Made by a program: the position numbers and the translations under genes. From assembly GCA_012511185.1 (NCBI GenBank), contig JAAZGN010000205.1:1-8441 (forward strand): 8,441 nt of DNA, given 5' to 3'. Every line of letters begins with the position of its first letter. Position 1 is the first letter of the stretch. The stretch comes from Clostridiaceae bacterium. GTDB taxonomy: Bacteria; Bacillota; Clostridia; Saccharofermentanales; DTU023. The notes beneath the pieces are model-generated. The model did not search any database. It worked only from the letters and a program-made list of their open reading frames with translations, and was not told where the DNA came from. Shown in pieces: positions 1 through 6,631 of the stretch.

Positions 1-226
1 AGCCGATCCGCTTCTCGTCGGCATCCACGTGACGGATGGTCATATAGCCGGACGGGTCGGCGCCCAGATCATCAATCAGATGCTGGACGAAGGTTGACTT
101 GCCTGAACCGATGGCGCCGGTCAAGAGCAAATTGGCGGTCTTACGCCCTTTGTCATCGGTCAACCGCGCCCGGACATAGGCCAAAAGATCCCGCTCCCTG
201 GCCGGGTAGGAAAAGTTTTCTCTCAT
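1..226 (-). CDS. P-loop nucleoside-triphosphatase, THEP1-like (partial, N-terminal 75 residues)
   Basis: Only the N-terminal 75 residues are present; the gene runs off the left edge. A Walker A motif, GAIGSGKST, lies at residues 37-45 after the hydrophobic strand NLLLT. It is followed by a helix, then a GYMTIR segment and DEKRIG. In the THEP1/NTPase_1 family the P-loop is likewise followed by a GfyT.E.R segment and a GkRvGF segment, so this family is my best match, from memory. Members hydrolyse NTPs, and some are found beside xdhC in molybdenum-hydroxylase maturation loci. It begins 33 bases after the xdhC stop, so the two are probably co-transcribed. The ATG at 224-226 has only a weak ribosome binding site, and in-frame TTG and GTG codons lie 18 and 30 bases upstream, so the start is uncertain. 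The Walker B region lies outside the window. Another small P-loop kinase or ATPase is possible. Confidence 0.7.
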   Translation of the reverse strand, partial: MRENFSYPARERDLLAYVRARLTDDKGRKTANLLLTGAIGSGKSTFVQHLIDDLGADPSGYMTIRHVDADEKRIG

Positions 227-259
227 GACCGCCGCTTCGCTCAAGGGGTGACCCACAGA

Positions 260-1360
260 CTAGGGCTTTCTTCGGGCATCCATTTTGCCGGCCCGCACAG
301 CGATCATCTGCGCCGCGATGCTGATGGCGATCTCTTCGGGCGTCTCGCCCCCAATGTCGAGTCCGATGGGAGTAACAGCCCGTTCCAGCGCTTCCTTACT
401 GTGGCCGCGCTCCATCAAAAGGCCATCAATTGTTTTCGTCTTATGCCGGCTGCCAATCACCCCGATGTAACGCGCCGGGGTCCTTAAGACCTGGTCCTCC
501 ACATCGAGGTCGTTGCTGTGACCCCGGGTCATGATGCAAACATAGTCTTCCGGACCGATGGTCACCGCTTTGCCGATGTCCCCCAAATCACATAATTTGA
601 CATCGTAGGCACCCGGAAAAAGAGCGGGATCGGTGAACTCCTCCCGGTCATCGAGGACGACGACCGCAAAGTGCACCTTGGCCAGTACAGGTGTCAGCGC
701 CTGGCCGACGTGGCCGCCACCGAAAATGTAAACGACACCCGGCACAACCAGTTCTTCGACGTAAAACTGGTGGCCGCATACTTCAAAGGCCCTGCCCCGT
801 TGGCAGAGCAGGCGGGGATCGGCCAGCATGGTTCGCGTGCAGGCATCTTCCTTCGGAAAACCTATAAACTGCCAGCCTTCCACGGAAAAATCGGGATCGG
901 CCGGATTGACTCCTTCCGGTGCCGTGAATAAAGCCAGCCCGAGTTGGTCCTTGTCACTGATGTCGGTAAGCAACCAGCTGGGCTGACGCTTTGCAATGGC
1001 TTGACGGGCCGCTTTGACGACACGGAGAAGCTCCTGGTCATCACCAGGCAGGAAGAGGTAGTGAACCGTCGCGTTGCCGCCACAGATCATGCCAATATCC
1101 TCGATCTGGTTCTTGGAGAGGAAGAAGTGATGGATGTCGGAGCGCCGGTCCCGTATCGCCTCCCGGGCGATGGTAAGAGAGTGGAGTTCAACCGCACCGC
1201 CGCCGACTGTTCCCGCAAGACGGCCCTCGGGGCCGACCAGCATCCGCGCCCCTTCCCCCCTTGGGGTCGCACCGGAACTTGCCGTAACAGTCGCGAGCAC
1301 CGTATCTTTCTTTTCCATTAAAGCCGTTTCGAGGGCATCAAGTAAGGAGTCCATAACCAT
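260..1360 (-). CDS. xdhC: XdhC/CoxI family molybdoenzyme maturation factor
   Basis: This 366-residue protein has the two-part XdhC layout. The N-terminal XdhC_CoxI domain (about residues 10-100) carries ATPRGEGARM, the glycine-rich AGTVGGGAVE and GMICGGNA (90-97). The C-terminal Rossmann domain (about 208-355) carries YIFGGGHVGQAL (211-222), then DDRE, IMTRGHSND (276-284), GVIGSRHK and PIGLDIGGETPEEIAISI. XdhC proteins bind molybdenum cofactor, help convert it to the sulfurated form and insert it into xanthine-dehydrogenase-type hydroxylases. The length is normal for the family. An ATG at 1358-1360 is followed two codons later by a second in-frame ATG (1352-1354); neither has a strong Shine-Dalgarno. 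An AT-rich promoter lies just upstream, and a P-loop NTPase follows 33 bases downstream. No hydroxylase structural gene is in the window, so the client enzyme (purine, nicotinate or another heterocycle hydroxylase) cannot be told. Confidence 0.93.
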   Translation of the reverse strand: MVMDSLLDALETALMEKKDTVLATVTASSGATPRGEGARMLVGPEGRLAGTVGGGAVELHSLTIAREAIRDRRSDIHHFFLSKNQIEDIGMICGGNATVHYLFLPGDDQELLRVVKAARQAIAKRQPSWLLTDISDKDQLGLALFTAPEGVNPADPDFSVEGWQFIGFPKEDACTRTMLADPRLLCQRGRAFEVCGHQFYVEELVVPGVVYIFGGGHVGQALTPVLAKVHFAVVVLDDREEFTDPALFPGAYDVKLCDLGDIGKAVTIGPEDYVCIMTRGHSNDLDVEDQVLRTPARYIGVIGSRHKTKTIDGLLMERGHSKEALERAVTPIGLDIGGETPEEIAISIAAQMIAVRAGKMDARRKP

Positions 1361-1402
1361 TCAACGCTTTCTGATCACCGTAAGAAAAGGATCAAATCCC
1401 AG

Positions 1403-1437
1403 TGGAATTATTATAATCGAATTATATTCCAATACAA
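1403..1437 (-). promoter_or_regulatory. Putative xdhC promoter with a flanking inverted repeat
   Basis: Read on the - strand, TTGTAT (1432-1437) and a consensus TATAAT (1410-1415) are separated by 16 bases, a plausible sigma70-type promoter about 50 bases upstream of xdhC. The patch is strikingly AT-rich in a GC-rich window. TGGAAT (1403-1408) and its complement ATTCCA (1426-1431) flank the -10 element symmetrically, and GAATTAT occurs as a direct repeat at 1405-1411 and 1419-1425. The symmetric arms could be an operator for an unknown regulator. The promoter is seen directly; the operator role is inferred. Confidence 0.55.
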
Positions 1438-1446
1438 GTCGCTGAG

Positions 1447-2421
1447 TTATCTGACGGACGTGCCTTCCCTATGCAACATGGCGGCACCGATGATCCCCGC
1501 GTCGTTGCCGAGCCGGCTGATCGCGACGGGGGGCAGGGACAGGATATAGTCGCCTGACTTTGAAGAATCAAGGGCTTTGCGAAGCGATTCCAGAAGTATA
1601 CTGCCCGCCTGGCTGATCCCGCCACCAAAAAGAATAATGTGCGGCCGGTAGAGCAGGGTCAGCGTTCGGATCCCCGCGGCCATGAAGCCAGTATAACGAT
1701 CCAGGATCTGCAGAGCCGGGAGATCATGCGACCGGACACTGTCAAAAAAGGCTTTGATATTGCCCGAGGGATTATCCTTCTTGATCGAGTAACGCAACGA
1801 TGACGGCAGATCCCCCTGCAGGCCCTCTTGAATGAGCCGGTTCAAGCCCCGGATCGAGACATACATTTCAAGGCAGCCCCTCCTGCCACAGGTACAAAGC
1901 GGTCCGCCTTCCGCTTCAATCGCTATGTGCCCCGGCTCGATACCCAATCCGGTCGCGCCCCGGAATATCCGGCCTTCGCAGACGAAGCCCCCGCCAAGCC
2001 CCGTACCTAAGGTAAGCAGGAGTGCACTCTCAAAGGAGCTCGCCTCACCGGCCAGATATTCCCCCCACACAGCACAGTCTCCGTCGTTGCCGACCCTTAT
2101 CCTTGTTTGGGGAAAGTGGCGACCCATAAGTGAGATGAAGTCAATATGATCAAGGTGTAAATTGGGAGCTTCAATCATCAGGCCCGTCTTTTGGTCGACA
2201 AGGCCGGGTAAACCGATCCCCATGGCATCAAGATCGGACAGATCGAGCAGATTTCTTTCCAGCAGCTCGCGGACACTCAGGGCCATGGTTTCCACCAGGG
2301 ACTCCGCAGATCTTGGTGCCCGGGTTTTGGCGATTTCCCGGTCGACAATCTTGCAACTGCCGTCCACAAGACCAATCGCTATGTTCGTTCCGCCCAAGTC
2401 GATGCCAATTGACCAACTCAA
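1447..2421 (-). CDS. ROK-family sugar kinase (glucokinase-like)
   Basis: This 324-residue protein has the full ROK signature set. The N-terminal phosphate-binding loop is IGIDLGGTNIAIG (residues 5-17). Next come GIGLPGLVD (68-76), the catalytic-base motif GNDGDCAVWGE (111-121, Asp113) and LLTLGTGLGGG (135-145). The zinc site consists of His165 in EPGH plus CTCGRRGC (Cys176, Cys178, Cys183), and a C-terminal LFGGGIS completes the nucleotide site. Such proteins phosphorylate hexoses or amino sugars with ATP in the cytoplasm. There is no N-terminal winged helix, so it is not a ROK repressor of the NagC/Mlc type. The substrate cannot be read from sequence; glucokinase is the usual default. The start is TTG, chosen because a perfect AGGAGG sits 8 bases upstream and because residue 5 already begins the first conserved strand. 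It is divergent from hutU across 79 bases and lies 86 bases upstream of xdhC. A sugar kinase beside a histidine operon has no obvious metabolic link. Confidence 0.93.
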   Translation of the reverse strand: MSWSIGIDLGGTNIAIGLVDGSCKIVDREIAKTRAPRSAESLVETMALSVRELLERNLLDLSDLDAMGIGLPGLVDQKTGLMIEAPNLHLDHIDFISLMGRHFPQTRIRVGNDGDCAVWGEYLAGEASSFESALLLTLGTGLGGGFVCEGRIFRGATGLGIEPGHIAIEAEGGPLCTCGRRGCLEMYVSIRGLNRLIQEGLQGDLPSSLRYSIKKDNPSGNIKAFFDSVRSHDLPALQILDRYTGFMAAGIRTLTLLYRPHIILFGGGISQAGSILLESLRKALDSSKSGDYILSLPPVAISRLGNDAGIIGAAMLHREGTSVR

Positions 2422-2429
2422 TGTAACTC

Positions 2430-2435
2430 CCTCCT
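2430..2435 (-). promoter_or_regulatory. Shine-Dalgarno site that fixes a TTG start for the ROK kinase
   Basis: On the - strand this reads AGGAGG, with 8 bases to a TTG at 2419-2421. No in-frame ATG lies close to the conserved N-terminus, so this site is the main support for TTG initiation. Confidence 0.8.
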
Positions 2436-2437
2436 CG

Positions 2438-2466
2438 CTGACCGATCATCTATTCGATAGTATACT
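2438..2466 (+). promoter_or_regulatory. Putative promoter of the hut operon
   Basis: CTGACC (2438-2443, four of six matches to TTGACA) and TATACT (2461-2466) are separated by 17 bases, the ideal sigma70 spacing. They lie 35 bases upstream of the hutU ATG. The -10 element sits in a perfect 8-base palindrome, AGTATACT (2459-2466). The hutU ribosome binding site AGGAGG (2490-2495) follows, 5 bases before the ATG. I see no convincing long operator for a HutC- or HutP-type regulator. Confidence 0.6.
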
Positions 2467-2500
2467 TTAGACGAAGGTCCGATTACGAGAGGAGGTTCCC

Positions 2501-4516
2501 ATGGATAGCTACACCACTGAACCCTGTCGACCTGTTTCACTCGACGGCCCACTGCCGCCCCAACCTGTTTTTGAAGCGGGAATCCGGCGGGCGCCGCGAC
2601 GCGAGGCCAAGCTTTCCGAAAATGAACGCAAGACTGCCTTGAAGAATGCCCTGCGCTATATTCCGACCCAACACCATGAAATCATGGCTGCTGAGTTCGC
2701 GAAAGAGCTCCATGAGCACGGAAAGATCTACGGCTACCTTTACCGGCCTTCCGGCCGCCTGTATGGAAAGCCAATCCAGGAATACAAGGGAAACTGCATT
2801 GAAGGCAAGGCCTTCCAGGTTATGATCGACAACAACCTGGACTTTGAGGTGGCACTTTACCCCTACGAGCTGATCACTTACGGTGAAACAGGCGCTGTCT
2901 GTCAAAACTGGAAGCAGTACCGGCTCATCAAGCAGTATCTGGAAATACTGACCGATGAACAGACCCTGGTCCTTTTTTCAGGCCACCCGGTCGGCCTTTT
3001 CCACAGTCCGCGCTCAGCCCCGCGCATAATCCTGACCAACGGACTGATGATCGGCCAATACGACAATCCCGTTGATTATAACCGCGCGTCCGCCATGGGC
3101 GTGTCAAGCTACGGCCAGATGACCGCGGGCGGCTGGATGTACATCGGACCTCAGGGCATCGTTCACGGCACCTACAACACCCTGCTCAATGCCGGCAGGC
3201 AACAATTGGGCATCCCCAAGGAAGGGAACCTTGCCGGCCATCTGTTTGTCAGCTCAGGACTGGGCGGCATGTCGGGTGCCCAGGGCAAGGCCTGCAAGAT
3301 CGCCGGAGGCGTCGCCATTGTCGCTGAAGTCGATCCCTCTCGCATCAAGACGCGGCACGACCAGGGCTGGGTTGATGTCATCGCCGGGTCGTGCGAAGCT
3401 GCTTTTTCAATTGCCGCCGAGACAATGGCAAAAAAGGAAGCCTTGGCCGTGGCTTATTACGGCAACATTGTTGATTTGCTTGAATTTGCCATCGACAACA
3501 AGATTCCCATCGAACTCTTATCAGACCAGACCTCCTGCCACGAACCCTACACAGGGGGCTACTGCCCGCAGGGTTTGACCTATGACCAGCGGACCGCCAT
3601 GCTGACGGATAATCCCGCGCGATTCAAGGAAGAAGTCGACCGCTCGCTGGCCGCCCATTACCGGGCAATTAAGAAGCTCACGGCCAGCGGCACTTACTTT
3701 TTTGACTACGGCAACTCTTTCATGAAAGCGGTATTTGACGCCGGGATCAAGGATATTTCGAAGAACGGCGAGAACGACCGTGATGGTTTCATCTGGCCCT
3801 CCTACGTGGAGGACATTATGGGTCCTCTGCTCTTTGACTACGGCTATGGTCCTTTCCGCTGGGTTTGCCTGTCCGGCAGGGACGAGGATCTCCACCTTAC
3901 GGACCAGGCGGCCATGTCATGCATTAATCCCCAAAGGCGTTACCAGGACCGCGATAATTACAACTGGATCCGGGACGCAGAAAAAAACAAACTGGTCGTC
4001 GGAACCAAAGCCCGCATCCTGTACAGCGATGCCATGGGTCGCATGACCATCGCTTTGAAGATGAATGAACTCGTGCGGGAAGGGAAGATCGGACCCGTCA
4101 TGATCGGCCGCGATCATCACGACACAGGCGGCACGGATTCGCCTTTTCGCGAAACGTCCAATATCTATGACGGCAGTAATGTCACGGCCGATATGGCTAC
4201 CTCGGTCTTCGCCGGCAACGCGGCGCGCGGCATGAGTTTGTGCGCCCTCCATAACGGCGGGGGGACAGGGATCGGCAAGGCCATCAACGGTGGCTTTGGT
4301 TGCGTCCTGGACGGGTCGGAGCGGATTGACCGGGTACTTCACGACGCTGTTCTCTGGGATGTCATGGCCGGTGTCGCGCGCCGGGCCTGGGCGCGAAACG
4401 AGCACGCCATTGAAACGGCAAGGGAATACAACCGCTTAATGGAAGGCAAGGACTGCCTGACCCTGCCCTATATCGCGGACGACGAGCTGGTCGGGCGGAT
4501 ACTCGAGGAGGGGTGA
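2501..4516 (+). CDS. hutU: Urocanate hydratase (urocanase), long form
   Basis: This enzyme catalyses the second step of histidine breakdown, adding water to urocanate to give 4-imidazolone-5-propanoate with a tightly bound NAD+ as electrophile, in the cytoplasm. At 671 residues it is the long form; the Pseudomonas type is about 555. Diagnostic stretches include SSYGQMTAGGWMYIGPQG (202-219), the glycine-rich SSGLGGMSGAQGKA (251-264) expected to bind NAD, and SDQTSCHEPYTGGYCPQG (341-358). Further on are FIWPSYVEDIMGP (430-442), GRDHHDTGGTDSPFRET (536-552), ALHNGGGTGIGKAINGG (582-598) and LDGSER (603-608). The segment corresponding to the Pseudomonas RICW signature reads ARILYSD here (504-510), without the cysteine. 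The ATG follows an AGGAGG by 5 bases. It is the first gene of the operon, and its stop lies 4 bases before ftcD, inside a stretch that also carries the ftcD Shine-Dalgarno, so translation of the two is likely coupled. Confidence 0.97.
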   Translation: MDSYTTEPCRPVSLDGPLPPQPVFEAGIRRAPRREAKLSENERKTALKNALRYIPTQHHEIMAAEFAKELHEHGKIYGYLYRPSGRLYGKPIQEYKGNCIEGKAFQVMIDNNLDFEVALYPYELITYGETGAVCQNWKQYRLIKQYLEILTDEQTLVLFSGHPVGLFHSPRSAPRIILTNGLMIGQYDNPVDYNRASAMGVSSYGQMTAGGWMYIGPQGIVHGTYNTLLNAGRQQLGIPKEGNLAGHLFVSSGLGGMSGAQGKACKIAGGVAIVAEVDPSRIKTRHDQGWVDVIAGSCEAAFSIAAETMAKKEALAVAYYGNIVDLLEFAIDNKIPIELLSDQTSCHEPYTGGYCPQGLTYDQRTAMLTDNPARFKEEVDRSLAAHYRAIKKLTASGTYFFDYGNSFMKAVFDAGIKDISKNGENDRDGFIWPSYVEDIMGPLLFDYGYGPFRWVCLSGRDEDLHLTDQAAMSCINPQRRYQDRDNYNWIRDAEKNKLVVGTKARILYSDAMGRMTIALKMNELVREGKIGPVMIGRDHHDTGGTDSPFRETSNIYDGSNVTADMATSVFAGNAARGMSLCALHNGGGTGIGKAINGGFGCVLDGSERIDRVLHDAVLWDVMAGVARRAWARNEHAIETAREYNRLMEGKDCLTLPYIADDELVGRILEEG

Positions 4517-4520
4517 TGGC

Positions 4521-5429
4521 ATGGCTGAAGGCAGAAAAATCGTAGAATGCGTCCCCAATTTCAGTGAGGGGCGCAACAGGGATATCATCGAAAAGATCGT
4601 CGCGCCTTTGAAAGACCGGGAAGGTGTCCAGCTGGTCAACTACGAGGGCGATACCGATTACAACCGCTTGGTGGTGACCGTTTTGGGCGATCCGCAAGCG
4701 GTGAAGGAAGCCATCCTGGACGCGGTCGGCGCCGCCACCGGCACGATTGATCTCAACCGGCACCAGGGTGAACACCTCCGGATGGGTGCGACCGATGTGG
4801 TCCCCCTGATCCCCATCCGCAATATGACGGTCGAGGAGACGGTGGAACTGTCCAAAGAACTGGCCCGTTCCATCAACGAACGCTTCGGGATCCCTGTTTT
4901 TCTCTACGAGGATTCGGCATCTTCACCAGACAGGGGCAACCTGGCCAATATCCGGCGGGGTCAGTTCGAGGGCATGGCTGACAAGTTGCTACTCCCCGGG
5001 TGGGAACCTGACTTCGGTGAACGCAAGATCCATCCGACCGCCGGAGTGACTGCCGTCGGGGCGCGCTTTCCGCTGATCGCCTACAACATCGATCTTGGAA
5101 CGGACAAGCTGGAAATCGCCAACAAGATCGCCCGCGCCATCCGCCAATCGGGTGGTGGCTTTCAATTCATCAAGGCCGGCGGGGTTGAGCTCAAGGACAA
5201 GGGCATTGTCCAGGTGACCATGAACATCACCGATTTTCGCAAGAACCCGATCTACCGTGTCTTTGAAACCGTCCGCATGGAGGCGGCCCGCTACGGGGTT
5301 CCTGTCATCGGAAGCGAGATCGTCGGCCTGACGCCGCTTTCCGCCCTGACCGGTTCGCTGGAGTACTATCTGGGACTTCACGGCTTCGACGACACCAAGA
5401 TCATTGAGCATTGGCTACTGGACGATTGA
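4521..5429 (+). CDS. ftcD: Glutamate formimidoyltransferase (stand-alone)
   Basis: This enzyme transfers the formimino group of N-formimino-L-glutamate to tetrahydrofolate, yielding glutamate and 5-formimino-THF. The 302 residues cover the N- and C-subdomains of the formiminotransferase fold: ECVPNFSEGRN (9-19) at the start, then RHQGEHLRMGATDVVP (80-95), YEDSASSPDRGNLANIRRG (129-147), HPTAGVTAVGAR (172-183) and MNITDF (235-240). His85 in GEHLRMGA corresponds to the catalytic His82 of the porcine enzyme. The cyclodeaminase half of the mammalian bifunctional protein (about 540 residues) is absent, so a separate cyclodeaminase is needed for 5,10-methenyl-THF. AGGAGGGG (4506-4513), within the end of hutU, serves as ribosome binding site and supports the ATG at 4521; an earlier ATG at 4516 is out of frame. 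The preceding and following genes belong to the same operon. Confidence 0.96.
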   Translation: MAEGRKIVECVPNFSEGRNRDIIEKIVAPLKDREGVQLVNYEGDTDYNRLVVTVLGDPQAVKEAILDAVGAATGTIDLNRHQGEHLRMGATDVVPLIPIRNMTVEETVELSKELARSINERFGIPVFLYEDSASSPDRGNLANIRRGQFEGMADKLLLPGWEPDFGERKIHPTAGVTAVGARFPLIAYNIDLGTDKLEIANKIARAIRQSGGGFQFIKAGGVELKDKGIVQVTMNITDFRKNPIYRVFETVRMEAARYGVPVIGSEIVGLTPLSALTGSLEYYLGLHGFDDTKIIEHWLLDD

Positions 5430-5452
5430 CTTGATTCAACAGAGGAAAATGA

Positions 5453-6631
5453 ATGAATTTTGATGAAGTAATTGACCGCAGAAACACCGGATCCATGAAA
5501 TGGAATTTCGCACCCGGGCCCTTGGATCCCGGACAGTGCATCATCCCCCTTTCGGTCGCTGATATGGAGTTCAGAAGTCCTGGCAGCATCCGGGAAAGAT
5601 TGAAGGAACTGGCGCAAGAGGGTGTGTGGGGATACACCGGCCCCCGTGACCAATACTACGAAGCTGTCAACCGCTGGTACAGCCTCCGCCACGATTTCCC
5701 GGTAAAAAAGGAATGGATCGTAACGACGACCGGCGTCGTACAGGCTGTTTATTCCGCCGTGCGCGCCTTCACTGAGCCGGGTGACAAGATCCTGATCCAG
5801 ACACCGGTCTACTACCCTTTCTTTCGCGCCATTGAACAGAATGAAAGGGAGCTGCTGACCAATCAGCTGATCATCCGGGATGGCCGCTACCAGATCGACT
5901 TCGATGACTTCGGGAAAAAGATGAAAGAAGCCAGGCTCTTCATTCTTTGCAGCCCCCACAATCCGGTCAGCCGGGTCTGGGACAGGGAGGAGCTCGATAA
6001 GATAGCGCAGATCGCCGCCGCGCTAGATGTTTTCGTCATCTCGGATGAAATCCACTGTGATTTCACTTTCAAGCGCAGGCACACGGGCTTCAGCCAGGTC
6101 GCCCGACTCCATGGAACCCGTCACCTGGTCGCCCTTTCCGCCAGCAAGACCTTCTCACTTGCCGGTCTCAACCTTGCGAGTATTCTGGTCGAGGACCCCG
6201 GCCACCGGGAAGCTTTCAGCTGCCGCGTCCGAACGGACGGGGTAAGTACGCACAGCACCTTTGGTTTCGCCGCCGCTGAAGCTTCCTACACCCAGTGTGA
6301 CGAATGGTATGAGGCCATGCTGGCCTACATTTATAACAATTTCCTGGCACTGAAAACCTTTGTTGAAGCAAGGATGCCTGAGATCACCGTCTTTGACTTG
6401 GAGGGCACCTATCTGGCATGGCTCGATTTCGGCGCCGTCTGCAACGATCACCAAATACTTGAGCAGCACATGATCGATCAACAGCTCTACCTGGATGAAG
6501 GATACATCTTTGGCGAGGGCGGTCAGGGTTTCGAACGGATCAACCTGGCCTGCCCGCGCAAGGTTCTCTTGGCAGCCCTGGAGCGCCTGAACAAAGTCTA
6601 TGACCACTTGAAGGCAAGAAGGAACCAATGA
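5453..6631 (+). CDS. MalY/PatB-type PLP-dependent aminotransferase or C-S lyase
   Basis: This is a 392-residue fold-type I PLP enzyme of the MalY/PatB subgroup (cystathionine beta-lyase-like class I/II aminotransferases). The N-terminus has the subgroup pattern: an opening FDEVIDRRNTGSMKW, then PLSVADMEF (32-40) and WGYTGP (59-64). Cofactor residues are visible: TPVYYPF (117-123), CSPHNPVSRVW (166-176, Asn170), SDEIHCDF (197-204, Asp198) and SASKTFSLAGLN (229-240), with Lys232 as the Schiff-base lysine. Arg369 in NLACPR should bind the substrate carboxylate. Known members cleave cystathionine or cysteine by beta-elimination, while others transaminate. The usual HNPVGRVW motif has Ser for Gly at 173. 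AGAGGA (5441-5446) lies 6 bases before the ATG; a nearer out-of-frame ATG at 5449 is not used. It sits 23 bases after ftcD and overlaps the next gene by four bases. The fold is certain; the substrate and its link to histidine are not. Confidence 0.9.
   Translation: MNFDEVIDRRNTGSMKWNFAPGPLDPGQCIIPLSVADMEFRSPGSIRERLKELAQEGVWGYTGPRDQYYEAVNRWYSLRHDFPVKKEWIVTTTGVVQAVYSAVRAFTEPGDKILIQTPVYYPFFRAIEQNERELLTNQLIIRDGRYQIDFDDFGKKMKEARLFILCSPHNPVSRVWDREELDKIAQIAAALDVFVISDEIHCDFTFKRRHTGFSQVARLHGTRHLVALSASKTFSLAGLNLASILVEDPGHREAFSCRVRTDGVSTHSTFGFAAAEASYTQCDEWYEAMLAYIYNNFLALKTFVEARMPEITVFDLEGTYLAWLDFGAVCNDHQILEQHMIDQQLYLDEGYIFGEGGQGFERINLACPRKVLLAALERLNKVYDHLKARRNQ

Noticed and set aside
944..1321. 125-residue + strand open frame opposite xdhC
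   Set aside because: It lies wholly antisense to a well-supported XdhC gene, has no ribosome binding site and shows no recognisable motif; GC-rich coding sequence often leaves such frames open.
1361..1446. Intrinsic terminator between the ROK kinase and xdhC
   Set aside because: The symmetric sequence here is AT-rich with long-spaced six-base arms and no T-run after a GC stem, so it suits an operator or promoter better.
1447..2421. ROK protein as the hut transcriptional repressor
   Set aside because: There is no N-terminal winged-helix domain; the phosphate-binding loop begins at about residue 5, and kinase catalytic residues are intact.
3917..4405. 162-residue - strand open frame opposite hutU
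   Set aside because: It is the complement of highly conserved urocanase motifs and has no start signal, so it is a shadow.
4521..5429. Bifunctional formiminotransferase-cyclodeaminase
   Set aside because: The protein ends at 302 residues, right after the formiminotransferase domain, and the next frame is a PLP enzyme, not a split cyclodeaminase.
5378..5959. 193-residue - strand open frame opposite the ftcD end and the PLP gene
   Set aside because: It spans two genes antisense, has no family motif and no ribosome binding site.
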